From the NCBI GenBank assembly GCA_031551275.1, contig JAVBNX010000004.1:62001-126000 (forward strand): a stretch of 64,000 nucleotides of DNA. Direction: 5' to 3'. Positions 19,075 to 27,498 of the stretch are shown piece by piece (within the stretch, counting starts at the first letter, position 1; every line of letters starts with the position of its first letter). Source of the DNA: JAVBMJ01 sp031551275. Its GTDB lineage: Bacteria > Bacteroidota > Bacteroidia > Bacteroidales > Rikenellaceae. The notes under the pieces are model-generated. The model made no database searches, was not told where the DNA came from, and saw nothing but the letters and a program-made list of their open reading frames with translations. The translations under genes and the position numbers were made by a program.

Positions 19075-19115
19075 AAAAGAGCCACCTGACCGAAGGTCCT
19101 TCTGGTGGCTCTTTT
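19075..19115. terminator. Bidirectional terminator
   Basis: AAAAGAGCCACC (19075-19086) and its exact complement (19104-19115) form a 12-bp stem between two convergent genes, with A and T runs on both sides. Confidence 0.85.
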
Positions 19116-19128
19116 GAATTTTATATAC

Positions 19129-19833
19129 TTAGGCAGAGGGCCAATATTTGCTATTCGAAACTTTGCAACAATGAGAGTGTGCAATTCTGTCAAGTTGATT
19201 AATGACATCTATTACATTAACGAAATGACGCTCTATGTCCTCTATGGTTAAATTAATGATAGCTTGATGAGCTATACTTGATCTAACATCTAAAAAGGCC
19301 GATACAATTAACTCGTAATCTTTTCTCCCTCGGCTATTAATTCTTGAGAAAATATTCGAAATACCGAGTCTGTTATAAAGAATCTTTATATTATTAGGAT
19401 TCGGATATTTTCGCTTAGAGTGGATACTCTGAGAATGGATGTGATTATTAAATACCTCATCGTCATTTAATATAGAATAAATGAATCTGCTGGAATTATT
19501 TAATTCATCAAGTGCTGGCTTTTCACCAGAACTTATAAAAAATCGCTTGAAAATGTCTTGCTGATTTACCAGTAATCCATATGCTCTTATATTCTGTGGT
19601 AATTCAGATAATTTTGCAGATTTCGTTTTGTATTGATAAATCAAATCTTCGACAAAGCATTTTAAGTATTCCTCAAAAGAAGCACAAAGCAATACAATAG
19701 CTGCCTGATAAATGAGGTTTTTATGTTTATATGATAATTTAACTCGCTTATAACTTATATTCTTAGCAAGTTGTAGTAATTCGCTTGACTTATTCTCAAA
19801 CTCAATGCGAGCGGAGCTTTTTCTATAAGCCAT
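19129..19833 (-). CDS. HEPN-domain protein, probable RNase of a defence module
   Basis: The 234-residue, all-helical protein carries the HEPN catalytic motif R-x4-H as RSSIAH (Arg184, His189). The helix AAIVLLCASFEEYLKCFVEDL early in the chain is typical of the MAE_28990/RiboL-PSP-like HEPN families, which are metal-independent RNases found in toxin and anti-phage systems. Its ATG overlaps the stop codon of the DUF262 gene by one base (TAATG), so both are made together. The function as an RNA-cleaving effector is an inference from the motif and the pairing. Confidence 0.82.
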   Translation of the reverse strand: MAYRKSSARIEFENKSSELLQLAKNISYKRVKLSYKHKNLIYQAAIVLLCASFEEYLKCFVEDLIYQYKTKSAKLSELPQNIRAYGLLVNQQDIFKRFFISSGEKPALDELNNSSRFIYSILNDDEVFNNHIHSQSIHSKRKYPNPNNIKILYNRLGISNIFSRINSRGRKDYELIVSAFLDVRSSIAHQAIINLTIEDIERHFVNVIDVINQLDRIAHSHCCKVSNSKYWPSA

Positions 19834-20942
19834 TATTCTAATATGCTTCTTATGAATGACTTATATTCTGCAATTCTCCCCGTCAATGAATTCTTATCAG
19901 TAGTTCCTGAGGCTATATATTTATTAAATCTCTCGTTTTCAATGAATTCTTGATTCAGGCTTACAAAATCGCTTTGCTTTAGCTTGTTGATATTCTCTGT
20001 ATTGAGGCTTATTTCTGTTAGTGCTACCATTTGAGCATCAAATAGTGCTGCGTTAAATTTAGCATTCTTGGTTTCTTTGTCATATGTTTTAAACGCAAAT
20101 TTCCCCAAAACATCGTGTATGGTATCTATGGTGTGTAAAAAGGCCCTCTTTTTAACTTCTAATTCTTCCTTGCTTAGATACCTATTAGACTCCGTATATT
20201 GATTTAAGAAAGCAACTAATGGTTTCGTGTAGGTTCGCCAATTGTCTACTAATGTAAAATAACGTAATACTAATTCTTCCGCTTTCATCCTCTTATCAAG
20301 CTTCGTTAATGTCAGTTCCTTGAATAGGGGCGTCTTTGCCAACTCATCAACTAAAGTCATAAAAGGCCCAGAGTTTATTCCATGCCTCAGTTCATGCGCA
20401 TTTAATTTTACAGAGCCAGTATTTAGACGTTCAAAAACATCAAATTTAATCTGGGGATGGGTGTCTTTTAAAATTACAATACACCGTATCGTTCTATTGA
20501 GGATATGGCGCTGAAAACGGGGGTCAAGTTCACTAAACCGTAAGCCTTCAAGTTCTGGGTAGGCGGATAGACCTTTCAAGTCAAATTCATCTTTAAGGAA
20601 TAATTTAATGCTATTTATACGTTGATTCCCATCAATGACGGATAGGGTTTCGTCGCTGTTTTGACTTAAATATATTACAGGAATAGGACAGTTAATCATT
20701 AGAGATTCAATAAGACGCGATGCTTGAGATTTGTTCCAAACATAACCTCTTTGGAATTTTGGTATATTTATATGTTCATTAATGATATAATCATATAGTG
20801 TGGATACCGTAAAATCGTATGTTTCAGTATTTAGTCTTCGTTTCTCAGGAGGGATATTCAATACATCTATTTCCTCTTCTTGAATATCAGGAAAAAGTTG
20901 GTCAGCTAAACGCGAGGATTTATTTTTTTCAATTAGTGCCAT
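19833..20942 (-). CDS. DUF262 (GmrSD/ParB-like) NTPase/nuclease-family protein
   Basis: The 369-residue protein has the DUF262 N-terminal domain: IPKFQRGYVWNKSQASRLIESL (about 60-81, trimmed here to its key FQRGYVW at 63-69) and SVIDGNQRINSI with DGNQR at 104-108, the equivalent of the DGQQR motif. This domain occurs in GmrSD-type restriction enzymes of modified DNA and in other anti-phage systems. The C-terminal DUF1524 HNH nuclease found in GmrD is absent, so nuclease action would come from elsewhere, possibly the coupled HEPN protein. The start at 20942 directly precedes a basic, acidic-patched N-terminus. It is transcribed away from the integrase terminator. Confidence 0.85.
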   Translation of the reverse strand: MALIEKNKSSRLADQLFPDIQEEEIDVLNIPPEKRRLNTETYDFTVSTLYDYIINEHINIPKFQRGYVWNKSQASRLIESLMINCPIPVIYLSQNSDETLSVIDGNQRINSIKLFLKDEFDLKGLSAYPELEGLRFSELDPRFQRHILNRTIRCIVILKDTHPQIKFDVFERLNTGSVKLNAHELRHGINSGPFMTLVDELAKTPLFKELTLTKLDKRMKAEELVLRYFTLVDNWRTYTKPLVAFLNQYTESNRYLSKEELEVKKRAFLHTIDTIHDVLGKFAFKTYDKETKNAKFNAALFDAQMVALTEISLNTENINKLKQSDFVSLNQEFIENERFNKYIASGTTDKNSLTGRIAEYKSFIRSILE

Positions 20943-21069
20943 AGCGATTTTATTTTAAAGTAATATTACAAAGCTAAATATAATTTTGAGAAGGATGCAA
21001 TATTTCCCTTTCATTTTAACCATATAACTTACTTGTGTTGGATGAGTATGGTAATGCCAAAGAAGATAG

Positions 21070-21097
21070 AGAACCGTCCCTTTGTGGACGGTTCTCG
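21070..21097 (-). terminator. Terminator of the integrase gene
   Basis: GAGAACCGTCC (21070-21080) and its exact complement (21087-21097) form an 11-bp stem 48 nt after the integrase stop. The rest of the 20943-21144 gap shows nothing recognisable. Confidence 0.75.
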
Positions 21098-21144
21098 TAA
21101 TAGGTTGGGCAGCTTCTGGGAGAGAATATGCCAATACGCGCAAA

Positions 21145-22356
21145 TTACAGCAAATTACTCATCGCCTCGTCGATCTGGCTGTTCTCAAAGCTATCCAGAT
21201 AGATTTGGGTGGTAGAGAGGTCGGAATGACCGAGGCTTTCCGAGATAATGGCGATGTTTACGCCTGAGCGTTTAAGGACGGTGGCGTAGGTATGTCGGGC
21301 TACATAGGTGGTTAGTGGGGTAGTAATTCCCGCCAATTTTCCGAGCGTTCGTAGATTCTTATTGACCTTGCAGAGTACCTTGTGCACACGGTCGAAAATC
21401 TGCTGTTCGGTAACATGGATGCCCTTATCAAGGATCGGGAAAAGGTAGCCGTCCCCACTCTGATCCCGCGCATATTTGGCAATGATATTCAATGCCTCGG
21501 AGTTCAGTTTGCAGTTCATCGACTTGCTCGTTTTACGGCGGGAGTAGTACACTCGCCCGTCAATGATGTTGCTATGGCGCAACATGGCTATATCCTTAAA
21601 GTTTATCCCCGCCGTGAGGTATGAAAATAGGAACATATCCCGCGCAAAAGAGAGGTAAGGGGAGAGGGTAGCGGGTAACTCCAACTCCATCAGTCGGCGG
21701 ACTTCCTCTTTCGTGATCGAGCGTTTACGGGTCGATTTCCACAATGCGCCCACCTTGTAATTGACAAACGGGTTGTCCTTACAGATAAACACCTTATCGG
21801 CCAACGCCTTGTTGTAAACGGCTTTAAGGACGCTGAACCGTGTAGCCATCGAGTTCTCCATAATACCGTTCTGGCGCATGAATACCTCATAATCCCGCAG
21901 GAAATCAACCGTAATTTCCTCAAAGCGAATATCCATCGAGCGGAATTTACAGAGCGATACAAGGCAGAAGCGGTACTTTGTGGCCGTGTTGATCTTCCCA
22001 GATTTCTTTAGGTAGGCAATCGTCTGGGTAAAATACTCGTCCACCGACTTACGACCGAGAATCGTCTTGCTTTCGAGTAGGGTTTCAAACGTAATCTCGA
22101 TGTCGAGGGCTTCAAGGCGTTTGGCCTTCTTCTCATACTCGGCGAGGCAGGAATCGATCTTGCGCTGGTAATCTTTACAATCATCGAAATTCGGGACAAG
22201 TTTCTGATTATCAAAGTCCCAGCTATCCAAACGGATGTTCAGCCCCGTGCTTACATAGCGGATTTTCCGCAAATGGGTAAACCGAATGTGAATCGGGGCG
22301 GTGTTGTTGCGGTTTAGCTTGTCTTTTCGACAAACAGCGTTCATGTTGATAGTCAT
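21145..22356 (-). CDS. int: Tyrosine recombinase (integrase of the island)
   Basis: The 403-residue protein has the three-part build of Bacteroidetes integrases: an N-terminal arm-binding domain (1-100), a SAM-like core-binding domain (about 105-205) and a catalytic domain. Catalytic residues visible are Lys275, Arg354 in YVARHTYAT, His377 in LGHS and nucleophile Tyr386 in TTQIYLDSF. The first catalytic Arg is missing: the motif reads YLTAGINFKDI with Ala249, comparable to the known loss of this Arg in IntDOT. It is the gene next to the intact tRNA-Thr, as expected for the enzyme that inserted and can excise the island, using the 53-bp core and GGGTAAACA arm sites. Confidence 0.93.
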   Translation of the reverse strand: MTINMNAVCRKDKLNRNNTAPIHIRFTHLRKIRYVSTGLNIRLDSWDFDNQKLVPNFDDCKDYQRKIDSCLAEYEKKAKRLEALDIEITFETLLESKTILGRKSVDEYFTQTIAYLKKSGKINTATKYRFCLVSLCKFRSMDIRFEEITVDFLRDYEVFMRQNGIMENSMATRFSVLKAVYNKALADKVFICKDNPFVNYKVGALWKSTRKRSITKEEVRRLMELELPATLSPYLSFARDMFLFSYLTAGINFKDIAMLRHSNIIDGRVYYSRRKTSKSMNCKLNSEALNIIAKYARDQSGDGYLFPILDKGIHVTEQQIFDRVHKVLCKVNKNLRTLGKLAGITTPLTTYVARHTYATVLKRSGVNIAIISESLGHSDLSTTQIYLDSFENSQIDEAMSNLL

Positions 22357-22410
22357 TGCTTTGCGAGGTTATGCAAGCAAAGCGGAGAACGTGCTGAAAA
22401 CGCCAAATTC

Positions 22411-22431
22411 GGGTAAACAAACGGGTAAACA
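22411..22431 (+). promoter_or_regulatory. Right arm-type integrase sites
   Basis: Two direct GGGTAAACA copies (22411-22419, 22423-22431) with the same 12-nt step and the same trailing GA as the pair at 10953-10973. Confidence 0.65.
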
Positions 22432-22482
22432 GAACCCCGAAAAATGCCCTTTTTTACCTATTCGCGGCTCTAAACGAGCAAA

Positions 22483-22519
22483 AAAATCAAGGACTTGCAT
22501 TTTGCAAGTCCTTGATTTT
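22483..22519 (-). terminator. Terminator after the reconstituted tRNA-Thr
   Basis: AAAATCAAGGACTTGCA and its exact complement form a 17-bp stem with a 3-nt loop immediately 3' of the tRNA on the minus strand; TTTTTTGCTCG follows. It lies inside the island and so replaces the host terminator now stranded at 10767-10785. Confidence 0.85.
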
Positions 22520-22521
22520 CA

Positions 22522-22594
<73 letters not shown>

Positions 22595-22605
22595 ATTTCG
22601 AGCCG

Positions 22606-22636
22606 CAAAGATAGAAATCATTTTTTGTTTCTGCAA
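22606..22636 (-). promoter_or_regulatory. Promoter of tRNA-Thr
   Basis: On the minus strand TTG (22634-22636), 20 nt, then TATCTTTG (22606-22613): a perfect Bacteroidetes TTG-N20-TAnnTTTG promoter 11 nt before the tRNA 5' end. Confidence 0.85.
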
Positions 22637-22656
22637 CCCGTTTCCGAAAAATAATT

Positions 22657-22664
22657 TACCTTTG
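22657..22664 (+). promoter_or_regulatory. -7 box of the DUF1761-like gene
   Basis: TACCTTTG matches TAnnTTTG 23 nt before the ATG at 22688. No TTG at the proper distance. Confidence 0.5.
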
Positions 22665-22687
22665 TGGGGATTAAAGCAGATGGCAAT

Positions 22688-23095
22688 ATGGGAGAGATGG
22701 TTCTGGAAGCTATTCGGGGGATAAACTGGTTGAACTACGCGCTGGCGGTGATCATCGCGTTTCCGACCGGGGCGTTGTGGTATGCGGTGCTCTTTATGAA
22801 GCCGTGGATGAGAATATTCCATGCCACGATGCCCAACCAGATGAAGTTCGGGCCGTGGTTCAGGTCCTTTATGATCCAGTTGGTAACCAGCATGATGCTG
22901 GCGCTACTGGTCTTTATCCTGGCGGCCTTCTCGCCGTGGCTCGCGTTTTACGGGATGTTGACCATCAGCGCGTGGCAGGTCTGCGAGATGACCTTCAAGG
23001 TCTCCACCGTGAAGGACTTTTTCATGGGGATGCTCATCGAGCCGGGCTATACGCTGGTGGCTTGCGGTATATTTTTGTTGATGTCGCAATTATAA
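22688..23095 (+). CDS. Small integral membrane protein, DUF1761-like
   Basis: The 135-residue protein has four membrane helices (about 10-30, 55-77, 80-100 and 112-133). The spacing and the motif FPTGALWYAVLFMKPWMRI (trimmed: GALWYAVLF, then W) match the DUF1761 family, whose role is unknown. I start at the ATG at 22688, because the in-frame GTG at 22664 is part of the -7 box. It is followed after 6 nt by another small membrane protein, with which it is probably cotranscribed. Confidence 0.7.
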   Translation: MGEMVLEAIRGINWLNYALAVIIAFPTGALWYAVLFMKPWMRIFHATMPNQMKFGPWFRSFMIQLVTSMMLALLVFILAAFSPWLAFYGMLTISAWQVCEMTFKVSTVKDFFMGMLIEPGYTLVACGIFLLMSQL

Positions 23096-23101
23096 GAGGC
23101 T

Positions 23102-23326
23102 ATGGAACGCGAACGGATGGAGAAATACAGGCAGTTGAGGACGGTGGCCATCGTGCTGGCCGTGCTGATGGGCGTGGAGTTGGTCATGCTGTTTGTCATG
23201 CTCAGGCCCAAGGGGTTTTTGCTGCTCGCGCTGGCGGTGATCGCCGTGGTGGGGGCTGCCCTTGCGCGCCTGGCGCTGGGGCTGATCAAGGAGATTCTGG
23301 AAAACAGGGTCGGCAGGGACGATTGA
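23102..23326 (+). CDS. Two-helix small membrane protein, unknown
   Basis: The 74-residue protein has a charged N-terminus (MERERMEKYRQLR) and two hydrophobic helices (about 15-36 and 39-60), then a short polar tail. No family is recognised. It ends in TGA, showing that the host uses this codon as a stop. The close spacing to the DUF1761-like gene suggests one transcript. Confidence 0.65.
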   Translation: MERERMEKYRQLRTVAIVLAVLMGVELVMLFVMLRPKGFLLLALAVIAVVGAALARLALGLIKEILENRVGRDD

Positions 23327-23336
23327 GCGGAGGGGC

Positions 23337-24014
23337 TCAGAGCAGCGGTTTGGACCGCGTGGTAACCACGAAATCTTTCAGGTAGGCAGGCTCGAAGTAG
23401 GCGGTCGATTCGAAATCGCCCCGCTCGAATGCGGCGTGGGCGGGGACGATCATGCCCCGGGCCGAGCTTTCGACCTCGATGATCCGGACGTTGTCGGGGA
23501 GCAGGTCGCGGCATTTGGCCGCCCCGTTGCCGAAGAGGGCCATGGGTTGGCCGCCGGAGAGCTCCTCCAGAGTGCCGGGCTCGATGATGCGGGCCTGCAC
23601 GGGGGTTAAAAGGGTGGGCGCATCGTTTGAGTAAACGGCCAGGTAGACCTCCATCCGGCGGGCGTCGATCATCGGGCAGAGCAGTTCGCCGGGGTGCGCC
23701 TCCCGCGCCAGCATGGCCAGGGAGAGCAGCGAGCCGACCCCGATCAGGGGGATGCCCGCGCCGTAGCACAGGCCCTTGGCCAGCGAGACGCCGATCCTTA
23801 GCCCCGTGTAGGAGCCGGGGCCGGAGCTGACCGCGACCGCGTCCAGGGCCGAAGCGGTGAGGCCGGCCTGGCGCAGGAGCGTGTCGACCATGAGGCCCAT
23901 CTTTTCGGCGTGGTCCCGTCCCGCGCTCTCCATCAGGGCCACAAGCTCACCGTCGCGGGAGAGGGCTACCGAGCAGATGTCGGTCGAGGAGTCGAGGCAG
24001 AGGATCAGGGCCAT
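23337..24014 (-). CDS. tsaB: tRNA threonylcarbamoyladenosine biosynthesis protein TsaB
   Basis: The 225-residue protein is a paralogue of the TsaD/Kae1 fold without its metal-binding HxxxH. TsaB forms the TsaB-TsaD-TsaE complex that adds threonylcarbamoyl to A37 of ANN-decoding tRNAs. Signature segments are ILCLDSSTDICSVAL at the N-terminus and SSGPGSYTGLRIGVSLAKGL (66-85 region), characteristic of TsaB. The ATG at 24012-24014 gives the proper N-terminus; an upstream in-frame ATG adds 20 unlikely residues. It converges on the small membrane gene. Confidence 0.95.
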   Translation of the reverse strand: MALILCLDSSTDICSVALSRDGELVALMESAGRDHAEKMGLMVDTLLRQAGLTASALDAVAVSSGPGSYTGLRIGVSLAKGLCYGAGIPLIGVGSLLSLAMLAREAHPGELLCPMIDARRMEVYLAVYSNDAPTLLTPVQARIIEPGTLEELSGGQPMALFGNGAAKCRDLLPDNVRIIEVESSARGMIVPAHAAFERGDFESTAYFEPAYLKDFVVTTRSKPLL

Positions 24015-24110
24015 AATGCGGGAATCGGGTGCAAAGGTAGCGTTTTTAGGCGAAGGGGTGCGGGGAAGGAACAAAAAATTGTTAAATTTGCCGCTTAATC
24101 ATGATGCAAT

Positions 24111-24334
24111 GTGAGTTTGGGATAAGCGGAGCGCAATAACGAACTCAATCCATTGGGGAGCAGCCTGAAGGCTGCGACAAAGCCCTCCCCTACGGTTAGG
24201 GGAGGGTTTGGGTGGGGTAATCGGATCTTGCGGCTTTGCAAAAGCCGCTTAACGCGAGTTCGGGATAAGAACTCGTGAACAACATACAGGAAACGAATAA
24301 CTTAAAACGAGTTCTTATCCCGGACTCACGTTAA
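24111..24334. repeat. Compound palindromic repeat upstream of the adenosine kinase, with an embedded family A repeat
   Basis: TTAACGCGAGTTCGGGATAA (start 24249) through 24276 and its near-complement ending at 24334 form a 28-bp inverted repeat with about 2 mismatches and a 30-nt loop. A third partial copy (GTGAGTTTGGGATAAG, 24111-24126) could compete for the same right arm. Between them lie a CAGCCT/AGGCTG hairpin and a short family A repeat, CCCTCCCCTACGG-TTAGGGGAGGG (24183-24207). The right arm ends 3 nt before the adenosine kinase ATG. This accounts for the 24015-24337 gap. Confidence 0.75.
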
Positions 24335-24337
24335 AGT

Positions 24338-25339
24338 ATGAAAAGGGTAATCGGGATCGGTAACGCGCTTACCGACGTATTGGTCAACTTGAGTTCGGAC
24401 AAGATATTGGGCGACTTCGGGTTGCCGAAGGGCAGCATGAGCCTGGTGGACGCGGGGTTGCAAAAGAAGATCTCGGAGGCGACCGCCGATTTGCCGCGCA
24501 CCCTTTCGCTGGGCGGCTCGGCGGGCAACACCATCCGGGCGATGGCCAAGCTCGGGGCGCAGGTCGGGTTCATCGGCAAGGTGGGCGACGACTCGACGGG
24601 GAACTTTTACGTCAAAGCGTTGGAGAACCTGGGCATCGAGCCGGTCGTCTTCCGCGGCGAACTCCACTCGGGGCGGTGCGTGTCGCTGGTCTCGGCGGAC
24701 GGGGAGCGCACCATGGCCACCTACCTGGGCGCGGCGGTCGAAATGACCCCCGACGAGATTACCCCGGAGTTATTCCAGGGCTACGACTGCCTCTATGCGG
24801 AAGGATACCTGGTGCAGGACCACAAACTGATCGAAAAAGCCCTGAAAACGGCCAAGGAGTGCGGTTTGGAGGTGGCGATCGATTTGGCCAGTTTCAATGT
24901 GGTGGACGAGAACCTCGACTTTATCCGCACGCTGGCCGACAGGTACGTCGATATCATTTTCGCCAACGAGCAGGAGGCCGCCTCCTTCTCGGGGATGGAG
25001 GCGCCCGAGGACGCGGTGCACCACATCGCCGAGATGTGCGACCTGGCCGTGGTAAAGATCGGCACGCGCGGGGCCTACATCAAAAACAACGGCGAACTCC
25101 AGCACGTGGGCATCATGGCCGCGGCCAAACGGGTGGACACCACCGGGGCGGGCGACTTCTACGCGGCGGGCTTTTTGTCGGGTATGTGCGGCGGGCTGGG
25201 GCTGCGCCAGTGCGGCACGATCGGGGCCATCGCGGCGGGCAAGGTAATCGAGGTGGTCGGCACGACCTTCCCCGATACGACCTGGGACGATGTGGACCTG
25301 TTGGTCGAGCGCGTGAGGAGAGACAACTACCTGTTTTAA
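24338..25339 (+). CDS. PfkB-family sugar/nucleoside kinase, probably adenosine kinase
   Basis: The 333-residue protein is a ribokinase-fold enzyme. The N-terminal GGSAGNTIRAMAKLG is PfkB signature 1 and DTTGAGDFYAAGF is signature 2 with the catalytic Asp and anion hole. The short opening IGIGNALTDVLV and the overall sequence resemble Bacteroidetes proteins annotated as adenosine kinase (adenosine + ATP to AMP), a purine-salvage step; ribokinase or another sugar kinase cannot be excluded. A large hairpin ends 3 nt before its start codon and may affect translation. No clear promoter is visible. Confidence 0.88.
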   Translation: MKRVIGIGNALTDVLVNLSSDKILGDFGLPKGSMSLVDAGLQKKISEATADLPRTLSLGGSAGNTIRAMAKLGAQVGFIGKVGDDSTGNFYVKALENLGIEPVVFRGELHSGRCVSLVSADGERTMATYLGAAVEMTPDEITPELFQGYDCLYAEGYLVQDHKLIEKALKTAKECGLEVAIDLASFNVVDENLDFIRTLADRYVDIIFANEQEAASFSGMEAPEDAVHHIAEMCDLAVVKIGTRGAYIKNNGELQHVGIMAAAKRVDTTGAGDFYAAGFLSGMCGGLGLRQCGTIGAIAAGKVIEVVGTTFPDTTWDDVDLLVERVRRDNYLF

Positions 25340-25365
25340 GTTTCAGAGTTTACAAGCCTGGCGTG

Positions 25366-25396
25366 TTGTGAAATAACGGAAGGTTTGCTATCTTTG
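25366..25396 (+). promoter_or_regulatory. Promoter of the second histidine kinase
   Basis: TTG (25366-25368), 20 nt, TATCTTTG (25389-25396): full Bacteroidetes promoter, 20 nt before the ATG. Nearly the same layout as the promoter of the kinase at 5587. Confidence 0.8.
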
Positions 25397-25416
25397 CAAA
25401 CTCACTTACCTTACCC

Positions 25417-27453
25417 ATGAGTCAACTCAATACATTCGGGGATCCGTTGGAGACCTTTCGCAAGATGGAACGGCTGTCCCGCATAGGATGGTGCGCCGTC
25501 GATGTGGCCGACCGCAAGGTAATTTTTTCCGATTACCTGGTCGGTGAGTTGCAGTTGCCGGGGGAGGAGCTTCCCATCGAAGAGTTCGCCGCGTTGGTCC
25601 ATCCCGAACACAGAAAAAGGACGGAGTTCTCGAATCTGGCCACCGACAAAGCCTACACCCATGCGTTCGCCGTCAGGGTCGGGGAGGGGTACCGCTACGT
25701 CGAGATCCGCCTGGAGCCGGCAGCCGCGGACCAGACAGGCCGCCAGGTAATGTTCGGAATGCTTAGGCTCATCTCCCGCGAGGAGTTCGACAGACTGACC
25801 GAGGCCGACTACTACGAGCAGTTGGGCGAGCTGATCAAGTCGCAGAGCTACATCTCACAGTTGCTATTGCGCCTGCTGCGCAATCCCGACATCGATTCGA
25901 TCATCCATGACATCCTCTCCAACATCGTCGATAAATTCAACGCCGACCGGAGTTATATATTTTCATTCGATAAGCGCAAGCGCACCCACAGTTGCATCTA
26001 CGAGGTAACCCAGGACGGGATTACCTCCGAAATGGACGATTTGCAGGACTGGCCCATCGACGCGAGCCCTTGGTGGTGCGAGGAGATACTGGCCGACCGC
26101 AGCCACATCATCGAAGACACCGAAACGCTCAAAGACGTGCACCAGGTGGAGTACGAGGTGCTGGCCGTTATGCAGGACATCAAGTCGCTGATGGTGGTCC
26201 CGTTGGCCAACGGCGACGGGGTATGGGGTTACATCGGGGTCGATATCGTGGGGCACAACCGCACCTGGAGCGGCACCGAGCGGCAATGGTTCGAGGCGAT
26301 CGGCAACTACATCAGCGTCTGCCTGGAGCTTCACCGCAAGGTGGAGGAGGTGCACACGGGCGCGAAGATGATCGCATCGGTCTCCGAGTTCGCCGAGGTG
26401 GGCTACGTGAGGGTCGATACGATCCGCAGCACCTTTTACGCGACGCCCCAGTGGTACAAGAACGTATGCCTGGAGGTGCCTGCGCAGGACAAGCCGGTGG
26501 ACTTTTCGATCGAGGCGATCCCGAAGTTCCTTGCGGCGGTCCATCCCGAGGACGCGGCCGTCTTCAACGAGCGTACGGGGCAGATGAGGATGGGGGAGAT
26601 CGAATCGTTCCAGCAGGACGTGAGGATCAAAGACGGGGAGGGCTGGAAGTGGCTGCGGAGCATCAACACGGCGACCGAGCGCGACCCCAGGACCGGCAAC
26701 ATGGTGCTGCTGGGATTCAACCACAACATTACGGAGGTCAAGCAGGCCGAGCAGCGCCTGATCGAAGCCAAAGCCAGAGCCGAGGAGAACGACCGGCAGA
26801 AATCGGCCTTTTTGGCCAACATGAGCCACGAAATACGCACGCCGCTCAACGCGATCGTAGGATTCGCCAACATACTGGGGCAGACCGACGACAGGGACGA
26901 GCGCGAGCAGTTCCTCTCGATCATCCAGCAGAATACCGACCAGTTGCTGCAACTGGTGGCCGACATCATCGACTTGTCGAAGATCGAGGCGGGCGTTTTC
27001 GACGTGGTGTTGGGCGAGGTCGACGTCAACCAGATGTGCGCCAACGTGGTCAGCTCGCTCAAAATGAAGGCGCAGCCCGGCGTGGAGATGAGTTTTACCC
27101 CGGAACGGAAGCAGTGCGTGATCCGCACCGACCGCAATAGGTTGAGCCAGGTGTTGATCAACTACTTGGGCAACGCCACGAAGCTTACCTCCGAAGGCCA
27201 TATTACCCTCTCGTACACCGTTCAGGAAGGGTGGATTACCTTCCGGGTCGAGGATACGGGCTGCGGGATGAGCCCGGAGCAGGCTGCGACGGCTTTCGAC
27301 CGCTTCGTCAAGTTCAACAACTACGCCTCCGGGACGGGCCTGGGCCTGTCGATCAGCCGGAGCATCGCCGAGCGGTTGGGCGGCCGGGTCGGGGTGGAAT
27401 CCGACCTCGGCAAAGGGTCGGCTTTCTGGGTAAGCGTGCCCTTCCCGGGATAA
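25417..27453 (+). CDS. Sensor histidine kinase (PAS-GAF-PAS-HisKA-HATPase)
   Basis: The 678-residue soluble kinase has an N-terminal PAS-like segment (8-110; MERLSRIGWCAVDVADRKVIFSD, like the DALRMGWWTADL start of the kinase at 5587), a GAF domain (about 150-305), a PAS domain (about 310-435), HisKA with the phospho-acceptor His in MSHEIRTPLNA and a HATPase_c domain (DTGCGM, GTGLGLS). Unlike the other two kinases in the window it has no receiver. It probably works with a separate response regulator that is not in the window. It is monocistronic, bounded by a promoter and a terminator. Confidence 0.92.
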   Translation: MSQLNTFGDPLETFRKMERLSRIGWCAVDVADRKVIFSDYLVGELQLPGEELPIEEFAALVHPEHRKRTEFSNLATDKAYTHAFAVRVGEGYRYVEIRLEPAAADQTGRQVMFGMLRLISREEFDRLTEADYYEQLGELIKSQSYISQLLLRLLRNPDIDSIIHDILSNIVDKFNADRSYIFSFDKRKRTHSCIYEVTQDGITSEMDDLQDWPIDASPWWCEEILADRSHIIEDTETLKDVHQVEYEVLAVMQDIKSLMVVPLANGDGVWGYIGVDIVGHNRTWSGTERQWFEAIGNYISVCLELHRKVEEVHTGAKMIASVSEFAEVGYVRVDTIRSTFYATPQWYKNVCLEVPAQDKPVDFSIEAIPKFLAAVHPEDAAVFNERTGQMRMGEIESFQQDVRIKDGEGWKWLRSINTATERDPRTGNMVLLGFNHNITEVKQAEQRLIEAKARAEENDRQKSAFLANMSHEIRTPLNAIVGFANILGQTDDRDEREQFLSIIQQNTDQLLQLVADIIDLSKIEAGVFDVVLGEVDVNQMCANVVSSLKMKAQPGVEMSFTPERKQCVIRTDRNRLSQVLINYLGNATKLTSEGHITLSYTVQEGWITFRVEDTGCGMSPEQAATAFDRFVKFNNYASGTGLGLSISRSIAERLGGRVGVESDLGKGSAFWVSVPFPG

Positions 27454-27470
27454 GATAAGGTACAAATAAA

Positions 27471-27497
27471 AATGGCTGCCGTTATGGCAGCCATTTT
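27471..27497. terminator. Terminator after the second kinase
   Basis: ATGGCTGCC-GTTAT-GGCAGCCAT followed by T7. It also lies just beyond the end of the convergent SGNH hydrolase gene. Confidence 0.9.
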
Positions 27498-27498
27498 T

